Part shown: piece by piece, positions 6,922 to 13,120 of the stretch | Position numbering within the stretch: the first letter of the stretch is position 1 | Layout: each line of letters begins with the position of its first letter | NCBI GenBank assembly: GCA_018898235.1 | Contig: JAHIJU010000202.1 | Location: forward strand, 1 to 13,131 | From: Actinomycetota bacterium | Lineage (GTDB): Bacteria; Actinomycetota; Actinomycetes; Actinomycetales; Cellulomonadaceae | DNA: 13,131 bases | Reading direction: 5' to 3' | The notes under the pieces: generated by a model | The model's input: only the letters and a program-made list of their open reading frames with translations | Databases searched by the model: none | What the model was told of the DNA's origin: nothing | Program-made: the position numbers and the translations under genes

Positions 6922-8004
6922 CTACAGCCGCACGCCGACCAGTACCGGTTCGGCGTCGAGCCGCACACCGAACGCGGTCTGCACGCCGTCGCGCACGATC
7001 CGGGCCACGGCCAGGAGGTCCTCGGCCTTCGCCGCGCCCCGGTTGGTGACGGCCAGCACGTGCTTGGTGGACAGCGCCGCCGGACCGGGCAGACCGAAGC
7101 CCTTGGCGAAGCCCGCGTGATCGATCAGCCAGGCGGCACTCGTCTTGACCCGTCCCTCACCAGCCGCGTAGCGCGGCGCCTGCGCAGGCAGCGTGGCCGC
7201 GGCATCGTCGTCGAGCACCGGGTTGGTGAAGAACGAGCCGGCCGACCAGGTGTCGACGTCGTCCGGGTCGAGCAGCATGCCCTTGCGCGCCCGCAGCGCG
7301 AGCACGGCGTCACGCACCTGGGCCAGCGGCGCGCGCTCCCCCACCGCGACGCCCAGCGCGGCCGCCAGCTCGGGGTAGGCGATCGGCCGGGACAGCGAGG
7401 CCTTGCGCAGCTGGAAGGTCACGTCGAGCACGACGTACCGCGGGGTGGGGCCCCAGGGGGCGCGGGGGTCGTCGGGGTCGGGGCGCATCGAGGCCTTGAG
7501 CACCGAGGTGCGGTAGCCGAACCTCAGGTCGGACAGCGGCAGCGTGCGCACCCGGCCGCGACCCCGGTCCCACACCCGCACGACGGCGATGGTCTGGGCC
7601 ACCTCCTGGCCGTAGGCGCCGACGTTCTGCACGGGCGTCGCCCCGACCGAGCCGGGGATGCCGGACAGCGCCTCGACCCCGGTGAGGTCACCCGCGACGG
7701 CGTACCGCACGACGTCGTCCCACGCGGTCCCGGCCGCCGCGACCAGCGTGATCCCGGCGCAGGCCGAGTGGTCCGGCACCTCGAGGTCGGAACGCACGTC
7801 CCGCACCACGACACCGTCGAACCCGGCGTCGGCGACCAGCACGTTGGACCCGCCACCGAGCACGAGCAGCGGTTCGCCGGCCTCGTCGGCCGCCACGACG
7901 GCGGCGATCAGCTCCGCCTCGGTGCGGGTCTCGACGTAGCGCGCGGGGGCACCGCCCACCCGCAGCGTCGTCAGCTCCGCCAGGGCCGGGGTCGGTGCGC
8001 TCAC
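6922..8004 (-). CDS. murB: UDP-N-acetylenolpyruvoylglucosamine reductase (MurB)
   Basis: A 360-residue flavoenzyme that reduces UDP-GlcNAc-enolpyruvate to UDP-N-acetylmuramate with NADPH, the second committed step of peptidoglycan precursor synthesis, in the cytoplasm. Visible: the N-terminal start of the FAD domain (LTTLRVGGAPARYVE), FAD-binding GGGSN (50-54), SGIPGSVGATPVQNVGAYG (114-132), YRTSVLK with Tyr164-Arg165 matching the active-site Arg of the E. coli enzyme, proton-donor Ser257 in AGSFFTNP, and C-terminal catalytic Glu352 in LDAEPVLVG. Length and motifs fit the longer, E. coli-like type I form. It starts with GTG; GGTGG just before it is very close, so the ribosome binding site is weak. 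It lies 9 bp after the upstream MFS gene on the same strand and is likely cotranscribed with it, unless it has its own promoter inside that gene. Confidence 0.98.
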   Translation of the reverse strand: MSAPTPALAELTTLRVGGAPARYVETRTEAELIAAVVAADEAGEPLLVLGGGSNVLVADAGFDGVVVRDVRSDLEVPDHSACAGITLVAAAGTAWDDVVRYAVAGDLTGVEALSGIPGSVGATPVQNVGAYGQEVAQTIAVVRVWDRGRGRVRTLPLSDLRFGYRTSVLKASMRPDPDDPRAPWGPTPRYVVLDVTFQLRKASLSRPIAYPELAAALGVAVGERAPLAQVRDAVLALRARKGMLLDPDDVDTWSAGSFFTNPVLDDDAAATLPAQAPRYAAGEGRVKTSAAWLIDHAGFAKGFGLPGPAALSTKHVLAVTNRGAAKAEDLLAVARIVRDGVQTAFGVRLDAEPVLVGVRL

Positions 8005-8013
8005 GCCACCAGC

Positions 8014-9303
8014 CTAGGCAGGGCCGTGGGCAGGTGCGTCCTGCGACTGCCCCGCACGCAGCGGTGCGGCCGCTCCCACCACGAGCAGCCCGAGCGCGAT
8101 CGGCACCGTGATCGCGAGCAGCGCGTGCCGGTACCCGAGGTGCTGGGCGAGCAGCCCGAGCAGCGGCGGCCCCGCGAGGAAGGCGCTGTACCCGATGGTC
8201 GAGACCACGGCGAGCCGCGGGGCGGCGTGGGCCGGGTCGTCGGAGGCCGCACTCATCCCGACCGGGAAGCCGAGCGCGGCGCCCACCCCCCACACGGCCA
8301 CGCCGACCAGCGCGAGCCACAGCGGGCCGACCAGGCCGAAGATCGCCAGGCCGACGAGCCCGAACGCTGCGCTCGCCCGCAGCACGGCGACCCGACCGTA
8401 GCGGTCGAGGGCGTGGGTCCCGAGCAGGCGGGTGGCCGTCATGGCGGTGACGAAGACCCCGAACGCGAACGCACCGAGCGCGTGCGACACGTCGAACCCG
8501 TCGACGACCGCCAGGCTCACCCAGTCGTTGGCGGCTCCTTCGGCCAGGGCCGCCGCGAGCACGACCAGACCGATCAGGAGGGTGCGCGACTCGGTCCAGG
8601 CCGCGAAGGCGTTGCGGGACCGGGTCGGGGATGCGAGCGCGGGGTCGGTGAACGCACCGTCCACCTGGGGAGCCGGTGCCGCGCTGCGCACCGCGGTCGA
8701 CGGCAGGAACGACCGCAGCGCCAGCAGGACACCGACGAAGGAGAGCGCGACGGCGACCGGGATGTTGACGACCACCGGCACCCCCAGACCTGCGGCGCCC
8801 GCGGCCAGCGCGGCCGCGATGACGGTCCCGAACGAGAAACCCGCGTGGTAGCGCGGCATGACGGTGCGCCCGAGCCGCTGCTCGACCGCGGCGCCCTCGA
8901 AGTTCATGGCGGCGTCCCACACCCCGGTCCCGACGCCGAAGAGCACCAGCGCACCCGCGACGAGGGCGACCGAGTCGAGCTGCACGCCGAGCGCCGCGAT
9001 GGCCAGCCCGATAGCGTTGGCCGCCGCAAAGGTGGTGATGGTGGTGCGCGCGCCGAACCGCTGCACGACGATCCCGGACAGCGGCAGCGAGGCCAGTGAC
9101 CCGATCGACGCGGCCAGCAGCACCAGTCCCATCTGCTCGGCCTGCAGACCGAGGCCGTCGCGCACCGCCGGGAGCCGGGAGGCCCAGGTCGCGAAGTTGA
9201 AGCCGTTGAGGAAGAAGACGGCGAAGACCGCCCAGGAGGCTCGGCCGATCGCGGCCGGTGCGAGGGGTGAGGGGGCAGGCACGAGCCCATCCTGTCCGGT
9301 CAT
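8014..9303 (-). CDS. MFS transporter, YbjJ-like (second of a tandem pair)
   Basis: A 429-residue membrane transporter with about twelve hydrophobic helices and a hydrophilic central loop (around residues 198-235). Features shared with YbjJ-type transporters of the major facilitator superfamily are FFLNGFNFATWASRLPAVRDGLGL near the N-terminus, VWDAAMNFEGAAVEQRLGRTVMP and the HAGFSFG motif (about 129-160). The start ATG overlaps the stop of the preceding MFS gene by ATGA (9300-9303), with GGTGG eight bases before it. It is a clear paralog of that gene: both have the AWTE.RTLLIGLV...EG.AN.W.SL.VVD.FD segment after the central loop. Substrate unknown; by context with a LacI regulator a sugar or related solute is possible, but MFS proteins of this group also include exporters. 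Confidence 0.93.
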   Translation of the reverse strand: MTGQDGLVPAPSPLAPAAIGRASWAVFAVFFLNGFNFATWASRLPAVRDGLGLQAEQMGLVLLAASIGSLASLPLSGIVVQRFGARTTITTFAAANAIGLAIAALGVQLDSVALVAGALVLFGVGTGVWDAAMNFEGAAVEQRLGRTVMPRYHAGFSFGTVIAAALAAGAAGLGVPVVVNIPVAVALSFVGVLLALRSFLPSTAVRSAAPAPQVDGAFTDPALASPTRSRNAFAAWTESRTLLIGLVVLAAALAEGAANDWVSLAVVDGFDVSHALGAFAFGVFVTAMTATRLLGTHALDRYGRVAVLRASAAFGLVGLAIFGLVGPLWLALVGVAVWGVGAALGFPVGMSAASDDPAHAAPRLAVVSTIGYSAFLAGPPLLGLLAQHLGYRHALLAITVPIALGLLVVGAAAPLRAGQSQDAPAHGPA

Positions 9304-10553
9304 GCGGCATCCACCAGCACGGGCACGTCGACCCGCCGGGCCCCGACCGCCGCGACGGGGGCCACCCGCCCGGAGACGGCGACAGCCGCCACGAGCGCCA
9401 CGCACACGAGCAGCAGCGCGTGCCGGGCGCCGAGCGCCTGGGCCGCCAGCCCGATGACGGGGGGCGCGACGAGGGAGGCGATGGTCGAGAACGAGGACAC
9501 GACGGCGACCCGGCCGGCGGCGCGCATCGGTTCGTCGGAGGCAGCGGCGATCGCGATGGGGACCGCCAGCGCCGCACCGAGACCCCACGCGGACACGCCG
9601 ACCACCGCGAGCGGCAGGTTCGGTGCGACCCCGTAGAGCGCGAGCCCGGTCAGCGAGACCAGCCCCGAGATGCGCAGCACCAGGACCCGGCCGAACCGGT
9701 CGATGAGGCGGGTGCCGAGCACGCGGACGGCGGTCATCGAGGCGATGAACACCCCGAGCACGACACCGCCGACGGCTTCGGGCCGGTCGAAGGAGTCGAC
9801 GACGGACAACGACAGCCAGTTGTTGGCCGAGCCCTCGGACAGCGAGGCGGCCATCGCGACCAGGCCGATCAGGAGGGTGCGGGGTTCGGTCCAGGCGTGC
9901 AGCGAACGACGGAGCCCGCCGTCGGTACCCGGCTCGGCCTGGGCCGCGGGCGTCTCGTCGTCCCCGAGCACGAGGCCGGCTCGCACCGAGGCCAACCGCC
10001 AGCCCAGTCCCAGGACTGCGACCGTGGCGAGCTGGGCCTCGACCGGCACGTCCAGCGCCGAGCAGGCGGCCCCGCCGAGCGAGCCGAGGACGGCCCCGGC
10101 GGAGAATCCCGCGTGGAACTGCGGGATGACGGTGCGCCCGAAGGCCCGTTCGATCCGGGCGGACTCGACGTTCATCGCGAGGTTGATCAGCGCGACGCCC
10201 GCGCCGTTGACGACGACGCCGACGCACAGCAGGCCGACGGCTCCGAACGTCGGGCCGAGGCCGATGACGAGGTAGCCGGCGGAGATCACGACGGCGCTGG
10301 CCACGAACAGCCGGCGGCTGCCCAGCCGGGCGTGCACCGCTCCGGAGACGAGCACGGCCACCAGTGCCCCGAGGGCCCCGAGCAGGAGCACGACGCCGAG
10401 CTGGGCGGTCGACAGCCCGAGGATGGCGCGCACCGACGGCAGCCGGGCCAGCCAGGAGCTGAACATGAGGCCCATGAGCGCGTAGACGCCGATGAGCAGG
10501 AGACGGGCCCGCCGGGCGGCGGGGGTGGGCGCGGTGGGCGCGCGGCGTAGCAC
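9300..10553 (-). CDS. MFS transporter, YbjJ-like (first of a tandem pair)
   Basis: A 417-residue, twelve-helix transporter. The start is GTG 10553 because AGGAG (10563-10559) precedes it by five bases; an in-frame ATG farther upstream at 10604 lacks such a site. N-terminal sequence YALMGLMFSSWLARLPSVRAILGLSTAQLG, NLAMNVESARIERAFGRTVIP and FHAGFSAG match the neighbouring MFS protein position by position, so the genes arose by tandem duplication and then diverged. The first gene after the intergenic region with two palindromes, it is divergent from the LacI-family regulator, which is the probable repressor of this unit. The pair could be two transporters of different specificity or a heteromeric arrangement; the sequence does not decide. 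Confidence 0.92.
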   Translation of the reverse strand: MLRRAPTAPTPAARRARLLLIGVYALMGLMFSSWLARLPSVRAILGLSTAQLGVVLLLGALGALVAVLVSGAVHARLGSRRLFVASAVVISAGYLVIGLGPTFGAVGLLCVGVVVNGAGVALINLAMNVESARIERAFGRTVIPQFHAGFSAGAVLGSLGGAACSALDVPVEAQLATVAVLGLGWRLASVRAGLVLGDDETPAAQAEPGTDGGLRRSLHAWTEPRTLLIGLVAMAASLSEGSANNWLSLSVVDSFDRPEAVGGVVLGVFIASMTAVRVLGTRLIDRFGRVLVLRISGLVSLTGLALYGVAPNLPLAVVGVSAWGLGAALAVPIAIAAASDEPMRAAGRVAVVSSFSTIASLVAPPVIGLAAQALGARHALLLVCVALVAAVAVSGRVAPVAAVGARRVDVPVLVDAA

Positions 10554-10620
10554 GACAGCTCCTGGGATGGCAGACGGCGGGTTCGGTCCGCACGGTCGAT
10601 CCACGGTGCACGCATCGAGG

Positions 10621-10634
10621 TCGAATCGATTCGA
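10621..10634. promoter_or_regulatory. LacI-type operator 1, perfect 14-bp palindrome
   Basis: TCGAATCGATTCGA is a perfect palindrome with the central CpG (AATCGATT) that is typical of LacI-family operators. It lies in the divergent region between the MFS pair and the LacI-family gene, downstream of the candidate MFS promoter, so a bound repressor would act as a roadblock in the MFS leader. Confidence 0.75.
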
Positions 10635-10652
10635 TCGGCAGCCACGGCTGAA

Positions 10653-10666
10653 TCGAATCGATTTGA
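10653..10666. promoter_or_regulatory. LacI-type operator 2, one mismatch to operator 1
   Basis: TCGAATCGATTTGA matches the palindrome at 10621 in 13 of 14 bases. The two centres are 32 bp apart, about three helical turns, so two dimers would lie on the same face of the DNA. It falls just past the candidate -10 of the leftward MFS promoter and overlaps the -35-like TTGAGG (10663-10668) of the candidate rightward promoter of the regulator. One protein could therefore control both directions. Confidence 0.72.
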
Positions 10667-10693
10667 GGGACGATCACAGTCTGTCGCTAGGCT
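10663..10693 (+). promoter_or_regulatory. Candidate promoter of the LacI-family regulator
   Basis: TTGAGG (10663-10668) and TAGGCT (10688-10693) are 19 bases apart, slightly longer than ideal; the -10 fits the actinobacterial TANNNT pattern. A start near 10700 would leave a leader of about 120 nt before the coding region and would exclude the in-frame ATG 10567 and GTG 10606 as start codons. Confidence 0.35.
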
Positions 10694-10707
10694 GGCGGTG
10701 CCGTCAA
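10678..10707 (-). promoter_or_regulatory. Candidate promoter of the MFS pair
   Basis: Read leftwards, TTGACG (10707-10702) is followed after 18 bases by CAGACT (10683-10678). The -35 is good; the -10 is weak against the TANNNT pattern. Transcription would start near 10671, immediately before operator 2, which fits direct repression. Confidence 0.4.
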
Positions 10708-10805
10708 CCATGTCCGCGACCCGCGCACCCAACCGCACCACGCGCTGCACGCCCAGCCCGCCGACCCGGACCGCAGTCACCGCCCCGCCCGCCGCGGGCC
10801 GTTCG

Positions 10806-10814
10806 AAGGGAGGT
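10806..10814 (+). promoter_or_regulatory. Strong ribosome binding site that points to an ATC start
   Basis: AAGGGAGGT is strongly complementary to the 3' end of 16S rRNA. Five bases after its GGAGG core comes ATC (10819), exactly where the LacI-family homology should begin; no ATG, GTG or TTG lies in frame nearby. Confidence 0.75.
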
Positions 10815-10818
10815 CGCC

Positions 10819-11877
10819 ATCTCCGGTCGCACCACGCTCGCCGATGTCGCGGCCTCGGCCGGCGTCTCGGTCTCCACCGCCTCGTTGGCGTTCTCCGGGG
10901 CCGGACCCATCTCGCCCGTGACCCGGACGCGGGTGCTCGAGGCCGCCTCCGCGCTCGGCTACCGCGGTCCGAACCCGCTCGGCAGGCAGCTGCGCAGCGG
11001 GCGCTCGGGCATCGTGGGCGTCGTCGTCGGCGACTCCCTGCGGCGCTCGTTCCGCGACCCGGTCTCGATCCAGGTGCTCGACGGCCTGGCCACGAGCATC
11101 GAGGCGCTCGGGCTCGGGTTGCTCCTCGTGCGCGGTTCGGACGAACCCGGCGCCGATGCGCTCAACCCGCTGCTGGCCACCGCGGCGATGGATGTCGCGG
11201 TGATCCTCTGGGGCGCCACCACGGACAGCCCGGTGCTCACCGCCCTGCGCGAACGCGGCGTCCCGCTCGTCGTCGTCGAGGGGCGGGCCGGTGAGGGCAA
11301 CGCCCTGGTGCAGGTCGAGGACCGCAAGGGCATGCGCGCCCTGGGCGAGCACCTGCTGGCGCTCGGCCACCGGCGGATCGCGACCGTCACCCTGCCCTTC
11401 GATCGCGACGGCCGCCAGGGTCCGGCCGATGCCGACCGACTCACCCACGTCGGCTACGAGATCGCCCGCCGTCGACTGGCCGGGCTGCACGACGCCGGGA
11501 TCGAACCGACCACGGTCTACGAGGCCCCGGCCTCGCTCGTCGAGCTCGGCACCGCCGCCGGTCGTGAGCTGCTCGCCCGGCCGGACCGACCGACCGCGAT
11601 CGCGGCGCAGTCCGATCTGCTGGCCTCCGGGGTACTGCTCGCTGCGCGCGAGCTCGGGCTGCGCGTGCCGCAGGACGTGTCCGTCGCAGGCTTCGACGGG
11701 CTGGACTTGCCCTGGCTCGCCCCGGACGTCCTCACGAGCGTCCACCAGCCGCTGCAGGCCAAGGGCGAGCTCATCGGCCGCGCGGTCGGCGACCTGCTCG
11801 CCGGTGAGCACCCCCCCACCCGGACGCTCGACGTCGAGCTGGTGGTCGGCACCACCACCGGGCCGCCGCCGGCCTGA
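10819..11877 (+). CDS. LacI family transcriptional regulator (probable ATC start)
   Basis: A 352-residue repressor. The DNA-binding HTH TTLADVAASAGVSVSTASLAFSG (residues 5-27) and hinge helix region PNPLGRQLRSGRSG are followed by a periplasmic-binding-protein-like sensor domain to the end, the normal LacI length. The recognition helix reads STASLAFSG where most relatives have xTVSRVLNG, so its operator is expected to differ from standard ones. In frame between the candidate promoter and this point there is no ATG, GTG or TTG, yet a strong Shine-Dalgarno (10806-10814) precedes ATC 10819. The alternatives are a 1-base frameshift joining it to ATG 10710 in another frame, or a sequencing error. 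It is divergent from the MFS pair with two palindromes between; it probably represses that unit and itself in response to a sugar-like ligand. Confidence 0.92.
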   Translation: MSGRTTLADVAASAGVSVSTASLAFSGAGPISPVTRTRVLEAASALGYRGPNPLGRQLRSGRSGIVGVVVGDSLRRSFRDPVSIQVLDGLATSIEALGLGLLLVRGSDEPGADALNPLLATAAMDVAVILWGATTDSPVLTALRERGVPLVVVEGRAGEGNALVQVEDRKGMRALGEHLLALGHRRIATVTLPFDRDGRQGPADADRLTHVGYEIARRRLAGLHDAGIEPTTVYEAPASLVELGTAAGRELLARPDRPTAIAAQSDLLASGVLLAARELGLRVPQDVSVAGFDGLDLPWLAPDVLTSVHQPLQAKGELIGRAVGDLLAGEHPPTRTLDVELVVGTTTGPPPA

Positions 11878-11878
11878 C

Positions 11879-11914
11879 GGAGGCCGCCCGTCCGAAGGAG
11901 GCCGCCCGCCCGAT
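11879..11914. repeat. Imperfect 18-bp tandem repeat after the LacI-family gene
   Basis: Two adjacent 18-bp units (11879-11896 and 11897-11914) agree in 16 of 18 positions; the first 12 bases, GGAGGCCGCCCG, are identical. They fill most of the 58 bp between the convergent LacI-family and hadB-like genes. No hairpin with a T-run is seen there, so I do not call a terminator. Confidence 0.7.
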
Positions 11915-11935
11915 GGATCAGGTCGCGTCGGACGG

Positions 11936-12340
11936 TCAGCGCGGGAGGCGGACCAGCACCTGGGCCTTACCGAGCACCCGCTGGCCATCGACCGCCACCT
12001 GAAGGTCGATACGGGCGGTCCCGGCGGCCTCGTCGAGCGCACCGACGACCGCGACCACCTGGACACGCGCGTCCCCGGGGTCGGGCACGGGCACGGGACG
12101 GGAGAAGCGCACCTGGTAGTCCAGCACGGCCCCGGGGTCCCCGAGCCAGTCGACGACGACGTCGACCGCGGCCCCCATGGTCCACATGCCGTGCGCGATG
12201 ACCCCCGGCAGGCCGACCTCGCGGGCGACGCGCTCGTTCCAGTGGATCGGGTTGAAGTCACCGCTCGCCCCGGCGTACCGCACGAGCCGGGCGCGGTCCA
12301 CGACGACCTCGCGACGGGCGACCTCGTCGCCGACGTTCAT
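11936..12340 (-). CDS. hadB: MaoC-like (R)-specific hydratase/dehydratase, HadB-like
   Basis: A 134-residue single hot-dog-fold protein. The hydratase motif is present as YAGASGDFNPIHW with catalytic Asp28 and His33, followed by GVIAHGMW (46-53). Family members dehydrate 3-hydroxyacyl thioesters or hydrate enoyl thioesters. In mycobacteria HadB is the catalytic subunit paired with HadA in the FAS-II elongation cycle. The gene overlaps the HadA-like gene by ATGA (12337-12340), the same order as rpmG-hadA-hadB there. No hadC-like gene follows; the next gene is the convergent LacI-family regulator. In an organism without mycolic acids the acyl substrate is unclear. Confidence 0.92.
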   Translation of the reverse strand: MNVGDEVARREVVVDRARLVRYAGASGDFNPIHWNERVAREVGLPGVIAHGMWTMGAAVDVVVDWLGDPGAVLDYQVRFSRPVPVPDPGDARVQVVAVVGALDEAAGTARIDLQVAVDGQRVLGKAQVLVRLPR

Positions 12341-12786
12341 CGGTCCTCCCCGCGCACGGCCAGGGTCGAGCGGACCGTGCTCACCGGGTTACCGGCCTCG
12401 TCCGCGATCTCGCAGCGGGTGGTCACCATGGTGATCCCGGCGCGCTCGGCGATCTGCTCGACGTGCAGCGTGGTCACCAGCCGGTCACCCGCATGGATGG
12501 GCCGGTGGTGGGTGAAGCGCTCATCGGCGTGCACGACGCGGGAGAAGTCGATCCCCGCAGCCGGGTCGGCGATGAACTGCTGCTCGGCGCGCTGCGCCAC
12601 CACGACCGCGAAGGTCGGCGGGGCGAGGACGTCCGGGTGCCCGAGCGAGCGCGCCGCCGACTGATCGCTGTACACCGGGCTCGTGGCGCCCGTGGCTTCG
12701 GCGAATGCCGCCAGGGCGGTGCGAGCGACCTCGTACGCAGGCGTCGGCGGGTAGACCCGGCCGACGTAGCCGGCGTCGACCGGCAC
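12337..12786 (-). CDS. hadA: MaoC-like dehydratase N-terminal-domain protein, HadA-like
   Basis: A 149-residue hot-dog-fold protein of the HadA/UPF0336 type, which forms a heterodimer with HadB and contributes to substrate binding rather than catalysis. The segment ERFTHHRPIHAGDRL (89-103) is characteristic, and the Asp-x4-His hydratase motif of the HadB partner is absent, as expected. The start is GTG 12786, five bases after the rpmG stop; the frame stays open further upstream but there it overlaps rpmG in another frame, and homology begins at DAGYVGRVYPPTPAYEV. The ribosome binding site is weak, so translation is probably coupled to rpmG. Length agrees with homologs (about 150). Confidence 0.92.
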   Translation of the reverse strand: MPVDAGYVGRVYPPTPAYEVARTALAAFAEATGATSPVYSDQSAARSLGHPDVLAPPTFAVVVAQRAEQQFIADPAAGIDFSRVVHADERFTHHRPIHAGDRLVTTLHVEQIAERAGITMVTTRCEIADEAGNPVSTVRSTLAVRGEDR

Positions 12787-12791
12787 GGGTG

Positions 12792-12962
12792 TCAGCGGGT
12801 CTCGCGGTGGACGGTGTGACGACCGTCCCGCGGGCAGTACTTCTTCATCTCGAGCCGGTCGGGGTCGTTCCGACGGTTCTTCTTGGTGATGTAGTTCCGC
12901 TCCTTGCACTCCGTGCAGGCGAGCGTGATCTTCGGACGGACGTCGTGGCTCTTGCTGGCCAT
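12792..12962 (-). CDS. rpmG: 50S ribosomal protein L33 (bL33)
   Basis: A 56-residue ribosomal protein, the usual bL33 length, starting MASKSHDVRPKITLACTEC and containing ITKKNRRNDPDRLEMKKYC and the ending HTVHRETR. The first zinc-ligand pair Cys16/Cys19 is complete; the second motif is CPRD, with only Cys43, where zinc-binding forms often have CxxC. This three-cysteine version also occurs in other bL33 proteins, so zinc binding is uncertain. The ATG at 12962 has AGAGGTG (with AGGTG at 12974-12970) seven bases upstream. It is the first gene of the rpmG-hadA-hadB run and lies 81 bp downstream of tRNA-Met on the same strand. Confidence 0.97.
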   Translation of the reverse strand: MASKSHDVRPKITLACTECKERNYITKKNRRNDPDRLEMKKYCPRDGRHTVHRETR

Positions 12963-12978
12963 GGCTTGTCACCTCTCG

Positions 12979-12993
12979 CGCGCGCGGCGCGCG
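12979..12993. other. CG-alternating palindrome in the rpmG leader
   Basis: CGCGCGC-G-GCGCGCG is a 15-base odd palindrome ending about ten bases before the ribosome binding site of rpmG (leftward reading). It could fold as a compact hairpin between tRNA-Met and rpmG and affect readthrough or tRNA processing, but such alternating CG runs also arise by chance in this base composition. Confidence 0.4.
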
Positions 12994-13043
12994 TCGTGTT
13001 CGTCGTACCGAGCGCGCCGGCCGACGCGTTCTGTGGAGCTGAG

Positions 13044-13120
13044 TGGTAGCGGGAGCGGGATTCGAACCCGCGACCTCACGATTATGAGTCGTGCGCTCTC
13101 ACCAACTGAGCTACCCCGCC
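13044..13120 (-). tRNA. tRNA-Met (anticodon CAT)
   Basis: Reading leftwards from 13120, a full cloverleaf is seen: acceptor GGCGGGG with TCCCGCT (G-T wobbles at both ends), TA at 8-9, D stem GCTC/GAGC, anticodon stem CACGA/TCGTG around loop CTCATAA (anticodon CAT at 13086-13084), T arm GCGGG-TTCGAAT-CCCGC, discriminator A and an encoded CCA (13046-13044). The anticodon stem lacks the three G-C pairs of initiator tRNA and the first acceptor pair is not the initiator mismatch, so this is elongator Met. A tRNA-Ile with lysidine at position 34 has the same CAT anticodon and cannot be fully excluded. Confidence 0.95.

Noticed and set aside
7060..9099. A 679-codon open frame on the + strand opposite murB and an MFS gene
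   Set aside because: It is antisense to two well-supported genes; its translation is rich in Arg, Gly, His and Gln with no domain, as expected for a shadow frame at high GC.
9304..10677. Upstream extension of the second MFS frame, giving an 887-residue protein
   Set aside because: The extension overlaps the first MFS gene in another frame and has no hydrophobic helices; the ATGA-coupled start at 9303 fits the family length.
10492..10818. N-terminal extension of the LacI-family protein from ATG 10492, ATG 10567 or GTG 10606
   Set aside because: These starts precede the candidate promoter, would place both operators inside the coding region, lack ribosome binding sites, and add about 70-110 residues not typical of the family.
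12787..12972. N-terminal extension of the HadA-like frame to 12972
   Set aside because: It runs through rpmG in a different frame on the same strand, and homology to HadA begins only after the GTG at 12786.
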